A stretch of DNA of 64,000 bases from Cordia subcordata. Taxonomy: Eukaryota > Streptophyta > Magnoliopsida > Boraginales > Cordiaceae. The number at the start of each line of letters is the position of its first letter. The first letter of the stretch is position 1. The stretch spans positions 9,666,501 to 9,730,500 of the forward strand of contig JAPTOF010000006.1 in NCBI GenBank assembly GCA_028554755.1. The letters are read 5' to 3'. Of this stretch, positions 1-11,475 are shown piece by piece. Both the position numbers and the translations under genes were made by a program. The notes beneath the pieces were generated by a model. It was not told where the DNA came from, did no database searches, and was given only the letters and a program-made list of their open reading frames with translations.

Positions 1-160
1 AAACAACTGAAAGCTCTACTACTAAAAAACAAGAGAATCAACGGCTTTTAGTTAACAACACTTTACCCAAAATTTTATTGCTAAAAGTTCTACAGCTCAA
101 CAATTAAAATTTCATAACTAAACCAAACAGAGTCTAAGTAAAGCTTGCAATTATTGCACA
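1..160. repeat. dispersed repeat, copy 1 (partial, cut by window edge)
   Basis: This stretch matches positions 19493-19655 along most of its length. Shared landmarks are CAACGGCTTTTA, the CCAAAA(T/C)TTTA block and the ending AGAGTCTAAGT(A/G)AAG. Nothing in it looks coding. It is probably one end of a non-autonomous transposon, but the window edge hides the other end, so the class is undecided. Confidence 0.6.
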
Positions 161-825
161 TGCAAGTATATGTATCGCACAAGTAATATAATGATAAATA
201 AAGTTCGTTCCGTCGAGGAGGTTTTACTAATTTTAATGTTACTCACCAACTATTATTCTCAATCATATCCATATCGATCCATATTGAAAATTGCAATAAT
301 TAAGTAATCAAATATAAATAGCAAATCAAATAGAATAAATAATGAAATCTATGACAAAACTTAGGACTACAATTTCATCTAATGTCAAGTCAATTGACTT
401 ATTCCCATCCCATCGATCCTAATTAAGCTTGATTACTAACTTGAGGAACTGTTATTTCTTTAACCCTCTGTTAAACAATTAAAAACCTAATATAATCTAA
501 ATCAAAAGCAATATGTCTATGCCAAAGAAATAGTTTAAGCTGATTAAGATTAACCCCAAATTGCTACCTAAGGTAATTAGGTATATGTCTATCCTAATTA
601 CAAATCAAATTAACCCATCCACGTAGATTACTCTGAACAAATTCTATTCATTCTGGACCTAGAACCTAATTTCCTTTGTCAATTCCATTAAATTTTATCA
701 GATTAATAGTTGCCCAGACTATTAAAAATTTAGTAAATGAACGAATAAATAATCTAATACTCAATCAAAGATGGAACGGAATGGAAATAAAATTTCAAGT
801 AATTGATAAGATACACCAGCATCTA
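161..825. other. AT-rich intergenic DNA, no gene seen
   Basis: I see no coding sequence, RNA gene or terminal repeat here. The open frame around 676-921 is short, not conserved in composition, and runs into the Athila LTR. Confidence 0.6.
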
Positions 826-908
826 GTCCTATACCTTGCGCTTCTACACCTCCTATTACACCATCATCATACCAACACTACTCTTGCATCTTCTATTCCT
901 ACACCTGT
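826..908 (+). repeat. left part of a Pro/Thr-rich repetitive sequence split by the Athila insertion
   Basis: The sequence is made of CCT-ACA-CCA-type triplets (ACACCAGCATCT, TCTACACCTCCT) and resumes at 14537 after the Athila element with the same composition. The last five bases, CCTGT (904-908), are repeated at 14537-14541 and are the target-site duplication. Before the insertion this was one continuous Pro/Thr/Ala/Ser-rich sequence, either coding or a degenerate minisatellite. Confidence 0.6.
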
Positions 909-2272
909 TGACAAATTCTAAATAAGTGTTTAATTTATATGTTAGATGCACTTGATTTTGGAATAGAACGCTTCTTAATCGATGTTTTTAATATAATTTT
1001 GCATAATTGTGCTTAGGAGAAGGAGTTGGATGCATTACATATGAATATAGAAGTTTTTTAGACGTGTTTGTAGCGGTCAAAGTTGACATCGTCACGTGGA
1101 AAAATGCCATTTAATTGCTACGCGAGTTTGACTGGATTGACCAAGATAGAAAATATTTTTTCTGGGCTTTTGGAAGGAATTAGATTAAATATTAGCAGAC
1201 TTTTTTATTTTGTTGAAACTTATATTTCAGGCTTTTACCTGATTATTCTTTTTGGGCGTGGTTTCCTTATTTAACAAAGAAAATAGGTTAGGGCTTTTCT
1301 TATATGAATACCTCTTATTTGCACTATAGAGGTAGACAGCTTTTAGCAGACAACAGTAAATTTTCTCTTTATTCTTTGGGCTACATTCATGGACAAGGTG
1401 TTCTAATTTTCTTTTCTAGCCGAAGACTAATTAAGATTACGGTTCATCAAATTCGTGATATCTAAGTGTTTTTATTCCTTTCATTCTAGTTCGGTATTTG
1501 CGTATTTACTACTTCAATAATCAATATTGATCTGCGATTATTTAATTTTGCGCGTGATTATTTAATTGCATGACAATAGGTAGCCAGTTAGATTAATTAA
1601 ATTAATCTAAATATAGTGGTAATCAGGTTTTCTGTGTAATTACGCAATCTAAATGAACAATAACCGCGAGAGTATTGACTTTTAGAATCGGGTCTTTCTA
1701 GATTTTTATTGCTGCCGTTAGATAGATCCTGCGGGCATCTCCGGGGATTAGGACGACTAATAGGTAAGGGGATAGTGGGAAATATCGCAGGGATTTAAAC
1801 CGTTATCAATTCTGTAAGAAAAGATGAGGTTATTAGGCCGAGCCAATAACTATAACTGATTTATCGAAATAGCTGAAAGTATTTTTGCATCTATGATCAA
1901 ATTTGTTGACCGAAATTGCGATTATTCCTCAGGCTAGATTTTTTTCTCGTTAATTTTCTGTTTTTCCAGCCTTGCATTAATTTAGAATTGCATATTTTAG
2001 TCATTTTAATTTTTATTTACATTTTTTTATTTTCTGGCCGAATTACGTGCCTACGCAGCGCGACCAGTGATCTGGACATCCTTAATTATTTTACTGTTTT
2101 GCATTTAAATTCCCCCTTTTTGATTGCACTTAGTTGATTAATCTACTTGGTATTATTAGCATAAAATATTCTCCCAATCCCCGTGGATTCGACCCTGTTC
2201 TCATCACGTACTCTAATTAATTTTGCGAGGTAAGAATTGGAATATTATTTTTGGTGGTTTCAACGCCCATCA
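909..2272 (+). repeat. 5' LTR of the Athila-type element
   Basis: It is 1,364 bp long, begins TGACAA and ends CATCA, and aligns with 13194-14536 throughout. It has an extra segment of about 20 bp near 1545-1565 that the 3' LTR lacks. The likely core promoter is TATATGAATA at 1301-1310, which reads TATATAAATA in the 3' LTR. Confidence 0.95.
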
Positions 2273-2277
2273 AATTT

Positions 2278-2295
2278 TGGCGCCGTTGCCGGGGA
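2278..2295 (+). promoter_or_regulatory. primer binding site, tRNA-Asp type
   Basis: The 18 bases TGGCGCCGTTGCCGGGGA start 5 bp after the 5' LTR. Their first 16 are complementary to the 3' end of plant tRNA-Asp including CCA. This primer choice is characteristic of Athila elements. Confidence 0.93.
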
Positions 2296-2321
2296 TATGT
2301 GCTGATATTTTTATTTTTTTT

Positions 2322-3800
2322 ATGACCAGGTCAGATCGTACAGGTAAGTTGCAATTTGATCCTGAAATCGAAAAGACCGCAAAGAGCTTGAAAAAAAAAA
2401 GCAAAGTTACGGAAACAACTTTAAAAGCAAGCCGAAGCTTTACAAGTGCAAAGTGAACCATCGAGTGAATCCAAAAATGAGAAGATGGCTGAAAACAACC
2501 AGACCTTGCGTGAATTGGTGGCTGCCCCCTTGAATCAACAGCCCCTATGCATCACTTACCCCGCATTGAACATAGATTTTGAACTAAAATCGGGTCTAGT
2601 GGACCTTCTACCCACCTTTTGCGGATTAGAGAACGAGGATCCACATAAGCATTTGAAGGAGTCTAATGTAGTTTGTTCCAGCATGAAACCCCAAGGAGTG
2701 ACGGAAGATCAAATTAAATTAAGGGCGTTTCCGTTTTCATTGGCAGATACAGCAAATGAATGGTTATTCTACTTTCCCTCCGGATCTATCACAGCATGGG
2801 ATGCAATGGCAAGATCTTTTCTTGACAAATTCTTCCTTGCTTCAAGGGCCGCTGGTATTAGAAAGGAAATTTGTGCCATTACGTAGAAGGATTCGGAGCT
2901 ACTATATGACTATTGGGAGAGATTTAAAAGACTTTGTGCGAGTTGCCCTCAACAAGGGATTTCGGAGCAATCTCTCATTCAATATTTTTATGAAAAGCTG
3001 CTCCCAATAGAGAGAAAAATGATGGATGCCGCAAGCGGAGGTGCTATAGTTGATAAAACACCACAACAAGCTAGAGATTTGATTCTATCATGGCTGCAAA
3101 TTCGCAGCAATTCGGAGCGAGACAAGAACCTTCATAAAGAGTTAACGAGGTAAGTGTTTCTTCAATTGATTGGAAATTGACTCAATTAACTGCTCTTGTT
3201 CAAAGTTTGGTTGTAGGTGGTAATGTTCCAATTCAAAAGGTTTGCGGAATTTGTGCTAAGGCGGGACACTCGACCGATATGTGCTTCACGTTCCAAGAAA
3301 AGGATCCTCAACAAGCCAATGCCGTTGAAAGATTTCCAGGTCCACCACAGCAGATATACGATCCTTTTTCAACCACTTATAACCCCAGTTGAAGGGACCA
3401 TCCGAATTTGAGCTATGGAGCGAGGCCACAAAATTATAATTCACCTAATGAGCAACACTTCCAACCACAACCAGCCCCACCACAGTAGCCGTCACCTCCA
3501 AATTCAAGTACTTCTCTTGAAGATATTGTGAAAGCTCTTGCTCTTAATGCTCAAGAATTTCAACAGGATACAAAGGCAAGTATTAAGAACTTGAAAAACC
3601 AAGTTAGCTAATTAGCTACCTCCGTTAGTCGATTGGAGTCCCAGGTCTACCATCTCAAACGGTGGTCAATCCAAAGCAAAACGTAAGTGCCATGACCTTA
3701 CGAAGTGGAAAAGAGCTGCAGGACAGCTACTGTCAGGCTAGGCGTGGGCACGCAAAATTGACAGTACCTGAAACAGAGAAATAAATTGAAAAAATTGGTG
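2322..3800 (+). pseudogene. gag: Athila gag pseudogene
   Basis: This encodes the capsid/nucleocapsid precursor of the element. The likely start is ATG 2322 (MTRSDRTGKLQFDPEIEKT). The frame shifts near 2440 into a reading that continues MAENNQTLRELVAAPLNQQP from 2485. The Athila capsid block LKLRAFPFSLADTA-like (IKLRAFPFSLADTANEWL) is plain near 2710-2770. An in-frame TAG at 2884-2886 interrupts the gene, and the same frame then reads DYWERFKRLCASCP and ASGGAIVDKTP. A second frameshift lies near 3090 and another stop near 3137. A zinc knuckle of form C-X2-C-X4-H-X4-C (CGICAKAGHSTDMC) sits near 3244-3285, followed by stops at 3390, 3487 and 3610. The C-terminal NVSAMTLRSGKEL motif is near 3680-3718. 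It is a clear but dead gag. Confidence 0.93.
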
Positions 3801-3817
3801 CAAAATGCGATGAAAAA

Positions 3818-6800
3818 GTGTTGGATAGAGATAAAATAGAGCCTAAAAATGGTGCAGAGCTGGTGGTTAAGCCTCCTTTTCCTGAGAGATTCACAAAGTC
3901 CAAAAAAGATAAGGAAGAGAAGGAGATTTTTGAGCTTTTTCGCAAAGTTGAGGTAAATATTTCCTTACTTGATGTAATTAAACAAGTACCTCGAATTGCA
4001 AAATTTTTTAAGGAATTATGCACTAATAAGAAGGAGCTTGTGGGTAATGAAAAGATAAGTGTGGGGGAGAACGTCTCCGCCGTACTTAAGAAGAGATTGC
4101 CGCCAAAATGCAAAGACCAAGTTATGTTTGCTATCTCTTGTCAAATAAGCTCTCTAGGCATTAAAAAAGCTACGTGTGATTTAGGAGCATCTATTAATGT
4201 CATGCCTAAGTCTATTAACTCTACTTTGAATGCGAGACCTTTAAAGGTAGGACCATTGAAAGAAACGGGCGTTGTAATTCAACTAGCAAATAGATCTTTG
4301 GTTTATCCCGAAGGTGTTTTAGAATATGTTTTTGTGCAAGTGGGTAAATTAGTCTTTCCTGCTGATTTTTATGTGCTTGATATGGAGGAAGATTCATCTT
4401 CCAAATCTTCTGAAATCTTGCTAGGTAGACCTTTTCTTACCACTGCTTGAGCTAAAATTGATGTTCATGATAGAACTCTAACTTTGGAATTTGATGGTGA
4501 TGTAATGAAATTTAATGTTTATGATGCCATGAAATATCCTAGTGATGTCTCTTGTGTTTTTGGGCTGGAAGCTTACGATCCACTATTTGAGAATTTGCAT
4601 GAATTATGGGATCAAGAGTTTCTTGAATTGTTTGAAGATGACAAGTTAAATGTGGTTATTTGCAAAAGTTTTACTCTTGAAAAGTTGCAAGAAATTGAGA
4701 CAAATTATGCCATAAATGGTGATTTTCTTGAAATACTCTATGCTTTGGAAGAACAAAAACCATGGAGGTACGGTTCATCCTTTCTTGCACTTCCTACATC
4801 TCATACAAAGCTTCTTCCTTCTATTTTGTAGGCCCCGCAATTGGAATTGAAGAAATTACCTGATCATCTCAAATATGCGTACTTGGGAGAAAAGGAATGC
4901 TTCCAGTTATTATCTCTAGTAAGCTTAGCGAAATAGAAGAAGAAAGGTTGATTGGAGTCTTAAAGGAGTTTAAGGAAGCTATCGGGTGGACCATTGTTGA
5001 TATTAAAGGTTTGAGCCCATCCACATGTATGCATAGAATCTTGCTGAATGATGAAATCAAAACATGTAGGGAGGCTCAACGTCGTCTCAACCCGCCGATG
5101 ATAGAGGTAGTAAAGAAAGAGATTTTGAAACTTCTCGATGCAGGTATGATCTATCCAATTTCTGACAATAAATGGGGAAGTCCTGTGCAAGTTGTTCCAA
5201 AGAAAATAGGTATTACAGTTACTGAAAATGACGAAGGTAAGTTGGTACCCACTCGAGTTCAAAATGGATGGAGAGTATGTATAGATTATAAGAAATTGAA
5301 TGCTGCGACCAAAAAAGATCATTTCCTCTCTTCTTTATTGATCAAATGCTCGAAAGGTTAGCAGGTAAAACTCATTATTGTTGTCTTGATGGATATTTAG
5401 GTTGTCACCAAATTCAACTTGCGCTGGAAGATAAAGAAAAGACGACTTTTACCTACCCTTTTGGCACGTTCGCATATAGAAGAATGACATTCGGATTATG
5501 CAATGCACCCGCCACCTTTCAAAGGTGTATGGTAAGTATTTTTTCTGAATATGTGAAGAATATGATTGAGGTTTTCATGGATGATTTCAAGGTGTATGGT
5601 GAGTCTTTTGATGAATGTCTGAATAATCTAGCTTTGATATTGAAAAGGTGTCTTGAATCAAATCTAGTTTTGAATTATGAAAAGTGCCATTTTATGGTAG
5701 ATCAAGGTTTGATTTTAGGTCACATAGTTTCTTCGAAAGGGTTAGAAGTGGATAAAGCGAAAATAGATATTATAAAAACCTTGCCTTACCCCGGAAATGT
5801 GCGGGAAGTTCTTGCTTTTCTTGGACATGCAGGTTTTTATAGGCATTTCATCAAAGATTTTGCCAAAGTAGCTCAACCGTTATGTAAGCTTCTTCAAAAA
5901 GATGCTGTGTTTGAATTCAACGAGGAATGCAAGAAAACTTTTGACAAGTTGAAAGAGAAGTTGATTTCAGCCCCAATTATCCAACCTCCTAGTTGGGATC
6001 TTCCATTTGAAATCATGTACGATGCGAGTGACCATGCAGTTGGAGTTGTCCTAGGCCCACGAGTTGGATGAGATCCTCACATCATATATTATGCCTCTAA
6101 GACATTGGACAAGGCTCAAAGCAATTATTCCACCACAGAAAAGGAGCTTTTAGCAATAATTTTTGCTTTAGAAAAATTTCGTTCATATTTGCTTGGTAAT
6201 AAAGTAATTGTTTATTCTGATCATGCAGCACTGCGATATCTTTTAGCAAAGAAGGATGCGGAGCCAAGGCTTATTCGATGGGTGTTACTCATGCAAGAAT
6301 TTGACTTGGAGATTCAAGACAAAAAGGGATCTGAAAATCTCATTGCTGATCACCTTAGTTGGTTGCCCACGAGCAAGGAACCAGTCCCTCTCAAGGACAA
6401 CTTCCCATATGAGTTTCTTTTTGTTGTTCAAAGTAGCTCCCCTTGGTTTGCTGATATCGTCAATTTCTTAGTCACTGGTTCTTTGCCTCCTGAGTTGTCT
6501 AAAAGTGAAAAAGATAAAATAAAAAGGGATGCAAGGTACTATATGTGGGATGACCCTTATTTGTGGAAACATTGCACTGATCAGGTTATTAGACGATGTG
6601 TCATTGAATCTGAAATTCCTTCCATCTTGAGATTTTGTCATACACATGTATGCGGTGGCCATTTTGGTCCAAAGAGAACTGCACGTAAAATTCTTGAATA
6701 TGGATTATATTGGCCGAACCTATTTCGGGATTCCTATGAGTTTTGTAAAAGATGTGCTAACTGTCAAAGGACTGGTAGTTTAGGACATAGGGATCAAATG

Positions 6801-7739
6801 CCTTTGAATTCCATTCTTGTGTGTGAAGTTTTCGATGTGTGGGGATTGGATTTTATGGGACCGTTTCCTTCGTCTTTTGGGTATATGTATATCATTCTTG
6901 CTGTTGATTATGTATCTAAATGGATGGAGGCCAAGCCTACACACACTGATGATGCTAAAGTAGTTGTGGATTTTGTGAAGTCTTGTATTTTTAATAGGTA
7001 TGGAGTTCCACGGGCCATAATCAGTGATAGGGGGACGCATTTTTGCAATAAAGTCTTTGGAGCCCTCTTAAAAAAATATTGTGTAACACATCGGACTTCC
7101 ACAGCTTATCATCCGCAAACGAATGGACAAACTGAAGTGTCTAATCGAGAAATAAAATCAATTCTTGAAAAGACGGTGAATTTGAATAGGAAGGATTGGA
7201 GTTTGCGGTTAGACGATGCTCTTTGGGCTTACCGCAAAACTTACAAAACACCGATAGGCATGTCACCATATCGATTGGTGTTTGGGAAGCCATGCCATCT
7301 TCCAGTGGAATTAGAGCACAAGACGTATTGGGCAATCAAACAATGCAACATGGAATTTGAAAAGGCAGGAGAACAACGGAAGTTGCAAATCCAAGAGCTC
7401 GAGGAAATCCGAAACGATGCGTATGAAAGCTCAAGGATTTACAAGGAGAAGATGAAAGTTTATCATGATCAGAGAATATCAAGAAAGTAATTTTTTCGTG
7501 GGCCAAAAGTGTTACTTTACCAATCTCGCCTTAAATTGTTTCCAGGTAAGCTTCGTTCTTGTTGGATAGGCCATTTTATTGTAACTAAAGTTTTTGCGCA
7601 TGGTGTAGTGAAAATCCAAAATTTGGAAACAAATAAAGTGTTAAAGGTGAATGGTCATCATTTGAAGCTTTTCTATGATGAGTTTAATGTGCAAACGGTG
7701 GAGGAATTGATGTTGGAAACAGCCCCAGAATACGAATAG
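3818..7739 (+). pseudogene. pol: Athila pol pseudogene (protease, reverse transcriptase, RNase H, integrase)
   Basis: The polyprotein is readable end to end but broken. The protease shows CDLGASINVMPKS near 4170-4210. An in-frame TGA (4448-4450) replaces the Arg of LLGRPFLTTAR, a CGA-to-TGA change of the kind caused by cytosine deamination. A TAG lies at 4829-4831. Frameshifts lie near 4895 and 5322, the second inside KKDHFP of the reverse transcriptase. The RT catalytic motif reads FMDDF near 5580. A TGA at 6069-6071 falls between RT and RNase H ([14 protein letters not shown]). The integrase has its HHCC finger near 6640-6770 and the three acidic catalytic regions [15 protein letters not shown] and [10 protein letters not shown] near 6848-7140. 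A TAA at 7488-7490 separates the C-terminal tail ([13 protein letters not shown]), which ends at 7739. Seven lesions in all show long decay. Confidence 0.95.
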
Positions 7740-8827
7740 TTGTTCCGGAATGTCGAGCTGACGACGTTAAACAAAGGCACTGGTGGGAGGCAACCCACAG
7801 GATTTGAAATTTCATTTTGTGTTTGTTTTTAATTTTTGCAAATTTTTTTATCAATTTTCTTCAATTTTTAGGATTTTTTCTAATAGTTTTTGTATTATTT
7901 TATTTATTTTTATTTATTATTAGTTTTTTTTTAATTTTCTTGTTCATCATTTTCATGGAAAACCCTAATTATGGACTAATGGTGATACTTGGAAATTTCG
8001 ATTGTTGCAGGTACAAGGCAGCTTGAAGACATAGTAAAAGGGAGCTGATTTTGAAATAAAAAGAATGTAAAGGGGCCTAATTTGCAAACAAAAAGGAAAT
8101 TGGGGATCAATTCCCAAATAGATAACAATTAATACTCAATTCTCCTTTATTCCCAATTCCCCAATCCTTATCAGACCCTATTTCAAATTCCCAATCCCAA
8201 TTCCCCTTCATCCCCATCGGCCCCCCTTAGCAGCCACCACCATCAAACATCATCACTGGCCAGTCATCACCTTGCGCCGACACCACCACCACTTTCACAA
8301 CCCCACTGTCGCACCATTACCCTCCGACATCATTACCATCCATCAAAGAAACGCTGCCGCGACCACCATCCCCTCTGCTACAGCCTTTGATCATCAACGT
8401 CATTACCATCAAAACGCCGCTGCAATAACTGCTGCCGCCACCACCTCCGCCACTGTTTTCCTGCAAGACCGGCAGCATCATCATCACGGCAGCATACCAT
8501 CATCATCTCCACCACGTCAACATCTTACCATCTTTCACAGCAGTCATCATCATCTTTCTCAACTGCCGCTGCAACAACCCCTAGAAAACATCTGTCTGCT
8601 GAGCATCTTCGATAATGTCAGCATCATTTACCAGTGACAGAGTCTGACATCATCATCTTCATCTTCTCCCATCACTGCCGAGCCTCTCTTGTACCAAGTT
8701 AAAAGCAGTCCTCTTGACTGTAGCACTTTGTGATATTTTTGTTGGGTAAATTGGTTCATCAAATTTTGACAAAAAAAAAAAAAAGAGAGAAGGCAGAAGC
8801 TGTTGAAAAAAAAAAAAAGAGGAAAAC
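7740..8827 (+). other. Athila spacer between pol and env-like region, with trinucleotide-rich stretch
   Basis: After the pol stop comes the GTGGGAGGCAACCCAC hairpin at about 7783-7798, a motif seen downstream of pol in Athila/Calypso elements. T-rich DNA follows. From about 8230 to 8640 the sequence is dominated by CAC/CAT/ATC triplets, which yield a His-rich open frame (8272-8637). I take that frame as a by-product of the simple repeats, not a gene. A-rich runs lie near 8770-8820. Confidence 0.7.
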
Positions 8828-8830
8828 TTA

Positions 8831-9890
8831 GGGCTTGTTTGGTACCTGTTTTCGATTTTCTGTTTTTGTTGATCAACATTTGAAAACTAGTTCGATTGTT
8901 TCTGTTTTCGTTCTCTAAAAAAACAAAAACCAAAAACCTTTTTTTACAATTTTGATAAACAAAAAAAAGTAATTTTCTTATTTTGTGGTAACAGGTTTTC
9001 AAAATTTTTATTCACTTTGTATTGAATACTTTTTAAAAAATTCTTTTCAAAATTAATATGAAGCCATTAATTTCTTTGAAACATAATTATAAAAATTAAA
9101 ATTACTTAAAAAAATTTTAAAAATTTTTTATTTTAAAATAAATTTTCAAAAATATTTTTAAAAATAAAATTAATTTTATAAAAAATTTCAGAAATAATTA
9201 AAATATTTTGAAAAAAATAATTTAATAAATGAAAATATTTTGAAAAATATTTTTAATAAATTAAAAAATACTTTGAAAATAATTTTAATTGATAAACATT
9301 TTTTTTAAAAATTACAAATTAAAAAAAATTAATAAATTAAAAATATATTTACAAATTAATTTGATAAATTAAATTTATTTTTAAAAAATATTTTAATAAA
9401 TTATAATTAGTTTTAGAAAATTAAAACATTTTAAGAATTAAAATTTAAATTATTTTTATAAATATTTTTTTAAAATAATTTTATTATTTTTAGAAACATT
9501 CTAAAAAATAAATAATAAATTAATAAATTAAAATTCTAAAAATTTCAAAATTAAAAATAAAATATGTTCTCAAAACAATTAAATTTATTTTTTGAAATTA
9601 TAATCTTAAAGAAAATAAATCAATTTTATAATATTCTCATTGTTCTTTTACAAAATATTCTCAAATATTTTCATTTGTTCTATTTAACATAAAATACTAA
9701 AATGAAAAATAAGAGACAAGAATAGTTTGTAAACTATGGACAGTCAAACATGTTTTCAGTTTTTGTTTATAGATTTTATAATTTAACCAAACGCGTTTAC
9801 AGTTTCTGTTTTTAATTGTTGTTGACAGTTTTTTGTTTATGATTCTGGTTTTTGTTTTTAAAATTTTTGACAGCGTTACCAAACAAGCCT
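8831..9890. mobile_element. Tourist-like (PIF/Harbinger-type) MITE inside the Athila element
   Basis: The left end reads GGGCTTGTTTGGTA and the right end, reverse-complemented, reads AGGCTTGTTTGGTA, so the terminal inverted repeat is about 14 bp with one mismatch. Both ends are flanked by TTA (8828-8830 and 9891-9893), the TWA duplication expected of PIF/Harbinger. The 1,060-bp interior is extremely AT-rich, built from AAAATTTT-like tracts, and has no ORF. It lies in the spacer of the Athila element and so inserted after it, or came along with its progenitor. Confidence 0.75.
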
Positions 9891-9987
9891 TTAGTGTTTA
9901 GTTGTGTTTTAGTGTCTGCACTTACTTTGCTCTCATTCAGTTCTTCTGTTTGCTTGTATCACCATCAGTGTCTTTTGAAGCTTAGTA

Positions 9988-11475
9988 ATGGACAGGAAAC
10001 AATCCACCTGTGAACCACCCCGTCTTCGTAGCCAACGCATTGCGTCGCAGGTGCAGTCACCTCCAACTGGTCGTGTGTGCACTTTTCGGGGCAGAAATCC
10101 TCTTAATACTGTCGAGATCATTCCGGATTCCCCATCCCATGATTCTACACCATCAGCTGCTTCATCAGCATCTTCAACAGACAGTGATGACGCGGCTGCA
10201 GCTACAATGCTGGAACAAGCCACGACAGTCCCACTGGTTGCACCACCACTTCCATCTTCGGGCCACCAATTCCGAATAACGGTTGGCCGAGTTTCACAAG
10301 GTATAGACACAACTCTTCCACCTACTGCTCCATTATTCATCAACCCCGAACATCGTGTCAGGTATAATGAAATGCTTTCTCGAGACTTATATGCTTGTAA
10401 GACTATAGATTTAGCTGCACTAGGATTGCTTGATTTACAATCTGAAGTGTTAGCATTTCTTGATAATGTTGGTCTGAGGAAGTATGCATCTATCCATGAG
10501 GCTATTTTTTATGAACTTACACGTGAATTTTATGCCACCTTTAAGTTTGACACGTCGGGCACTATGACTATTAACACACTGAATCGTGTTCACTTTCGTT
10601 TGATGAGTAATGATTTTTCTCTATCTATGACTGAGTTTAACCTTATGCTTGAATTCATTACTGGAAGATTTTCTGCTACTGAGGAGTATTTGCACAGTTA
10701 TTGCACTTTTCGCTCTGATTTTGATGCTGCATTGGCTTATAAGGAGTTGGTTCCTAGAGATCCCCTCCCCTATAAACCTAGCACCATACGTGATCAGTTT
10801 CTTGAAAATCCTGCACTACTTTATATCCATCGTTTTTTCGCATATTTCTTTTCAGGAAGAGCCAATAACCCTACAATTCTGAAAAAAATGGAACTCTTTT
10901 TCCTTTGGTGCATGGTTCATAAGTAAAGAGTTAACTTTGGTTATTGGCTTCTTCAGCATTTGCAAACTGTTCTTCATTCTAGTAGGAGGCCACTCATTTT
11001 GGGATCTTTTATTACTCATATTGCCAATACGCAAACTCGCTTTAGGTCACGCTCCACTGCTCTCACTAAAACCTTTGACATTGCATATCTTGATCTACCA
11101 TGTTTGCAAGCTATGAATCTTGTCTTAAGGACGGAGATAGGTTTATTTTCATTGTGCAGGGAGCTCGCCAGGGCGGTGAACCTACGGGGGAGACTCACGA
11201 CGCCTCAGCTTCTCACTTGGCAGGCCCGTCCACTTCCACGGCCTAGACTGCAGACGATGCTCGACTTGCTTGTATTAAAGCTTGACGACCACGCAACTCC
11301 CTTACTTGTGTTTTCAGGGAAGTCCTTAGACTTTTTCTTTTCCTTATTTTTTGTTTTTGTCCTTATTTCTTCTTTGTCTGCTTCCTTTTATTTCCACATT
11401 GAGGACAATGTGTATGATAAGTGTGGGGGAGGACTACTTCGTGTTTTTGTTTTTGTTTTTTGTCTTTTATTTTGA
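9988..11475 (+). pseudogene. Athila env-like / ORF-1 protein, interrupted by one stop
   Basis: The reading frame begins MDRKQSTCEPPRLRSQRIAS and runs 312 codons to a TAA at 10924-10926. The same frame then continues to 11475. The middle part has the pattern of the Arabidopsis retrotransposon ORF-1 (Athila) family, with LTREFYATFKFD, RVHFRLMSNDFSLSMTEFN and a following acidic, Ser/Thr-rich segment. A hydrophobic Phe/Leu/Val-rich segment near 11330-11395 could be the membrane span claimed for Athila env-like proteins. The function of these proteins is not established. The stop makes the full-length product unlikely here. Confidence 0.8.
11395..11432 (+). other. conserved Athila 3' motif with purine-rich tract
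   Basis: The motif reads CACATTGAGGACAATGTG followed shortly by AAGTGTGGGGGAGGA. This arrangement recurs after the env-like region of Athila/Calypso elements. A role as an extra polypurine tract is suggested by its composition only. Confidence 0.55.

Noticed and set aside
8272..8637. His-rich open frame of 121 codons
   Set aside because: It follows from CAC/CAT triplet repeats in the Athila spacer; there is no domain and composition is wholly repeat-driven.
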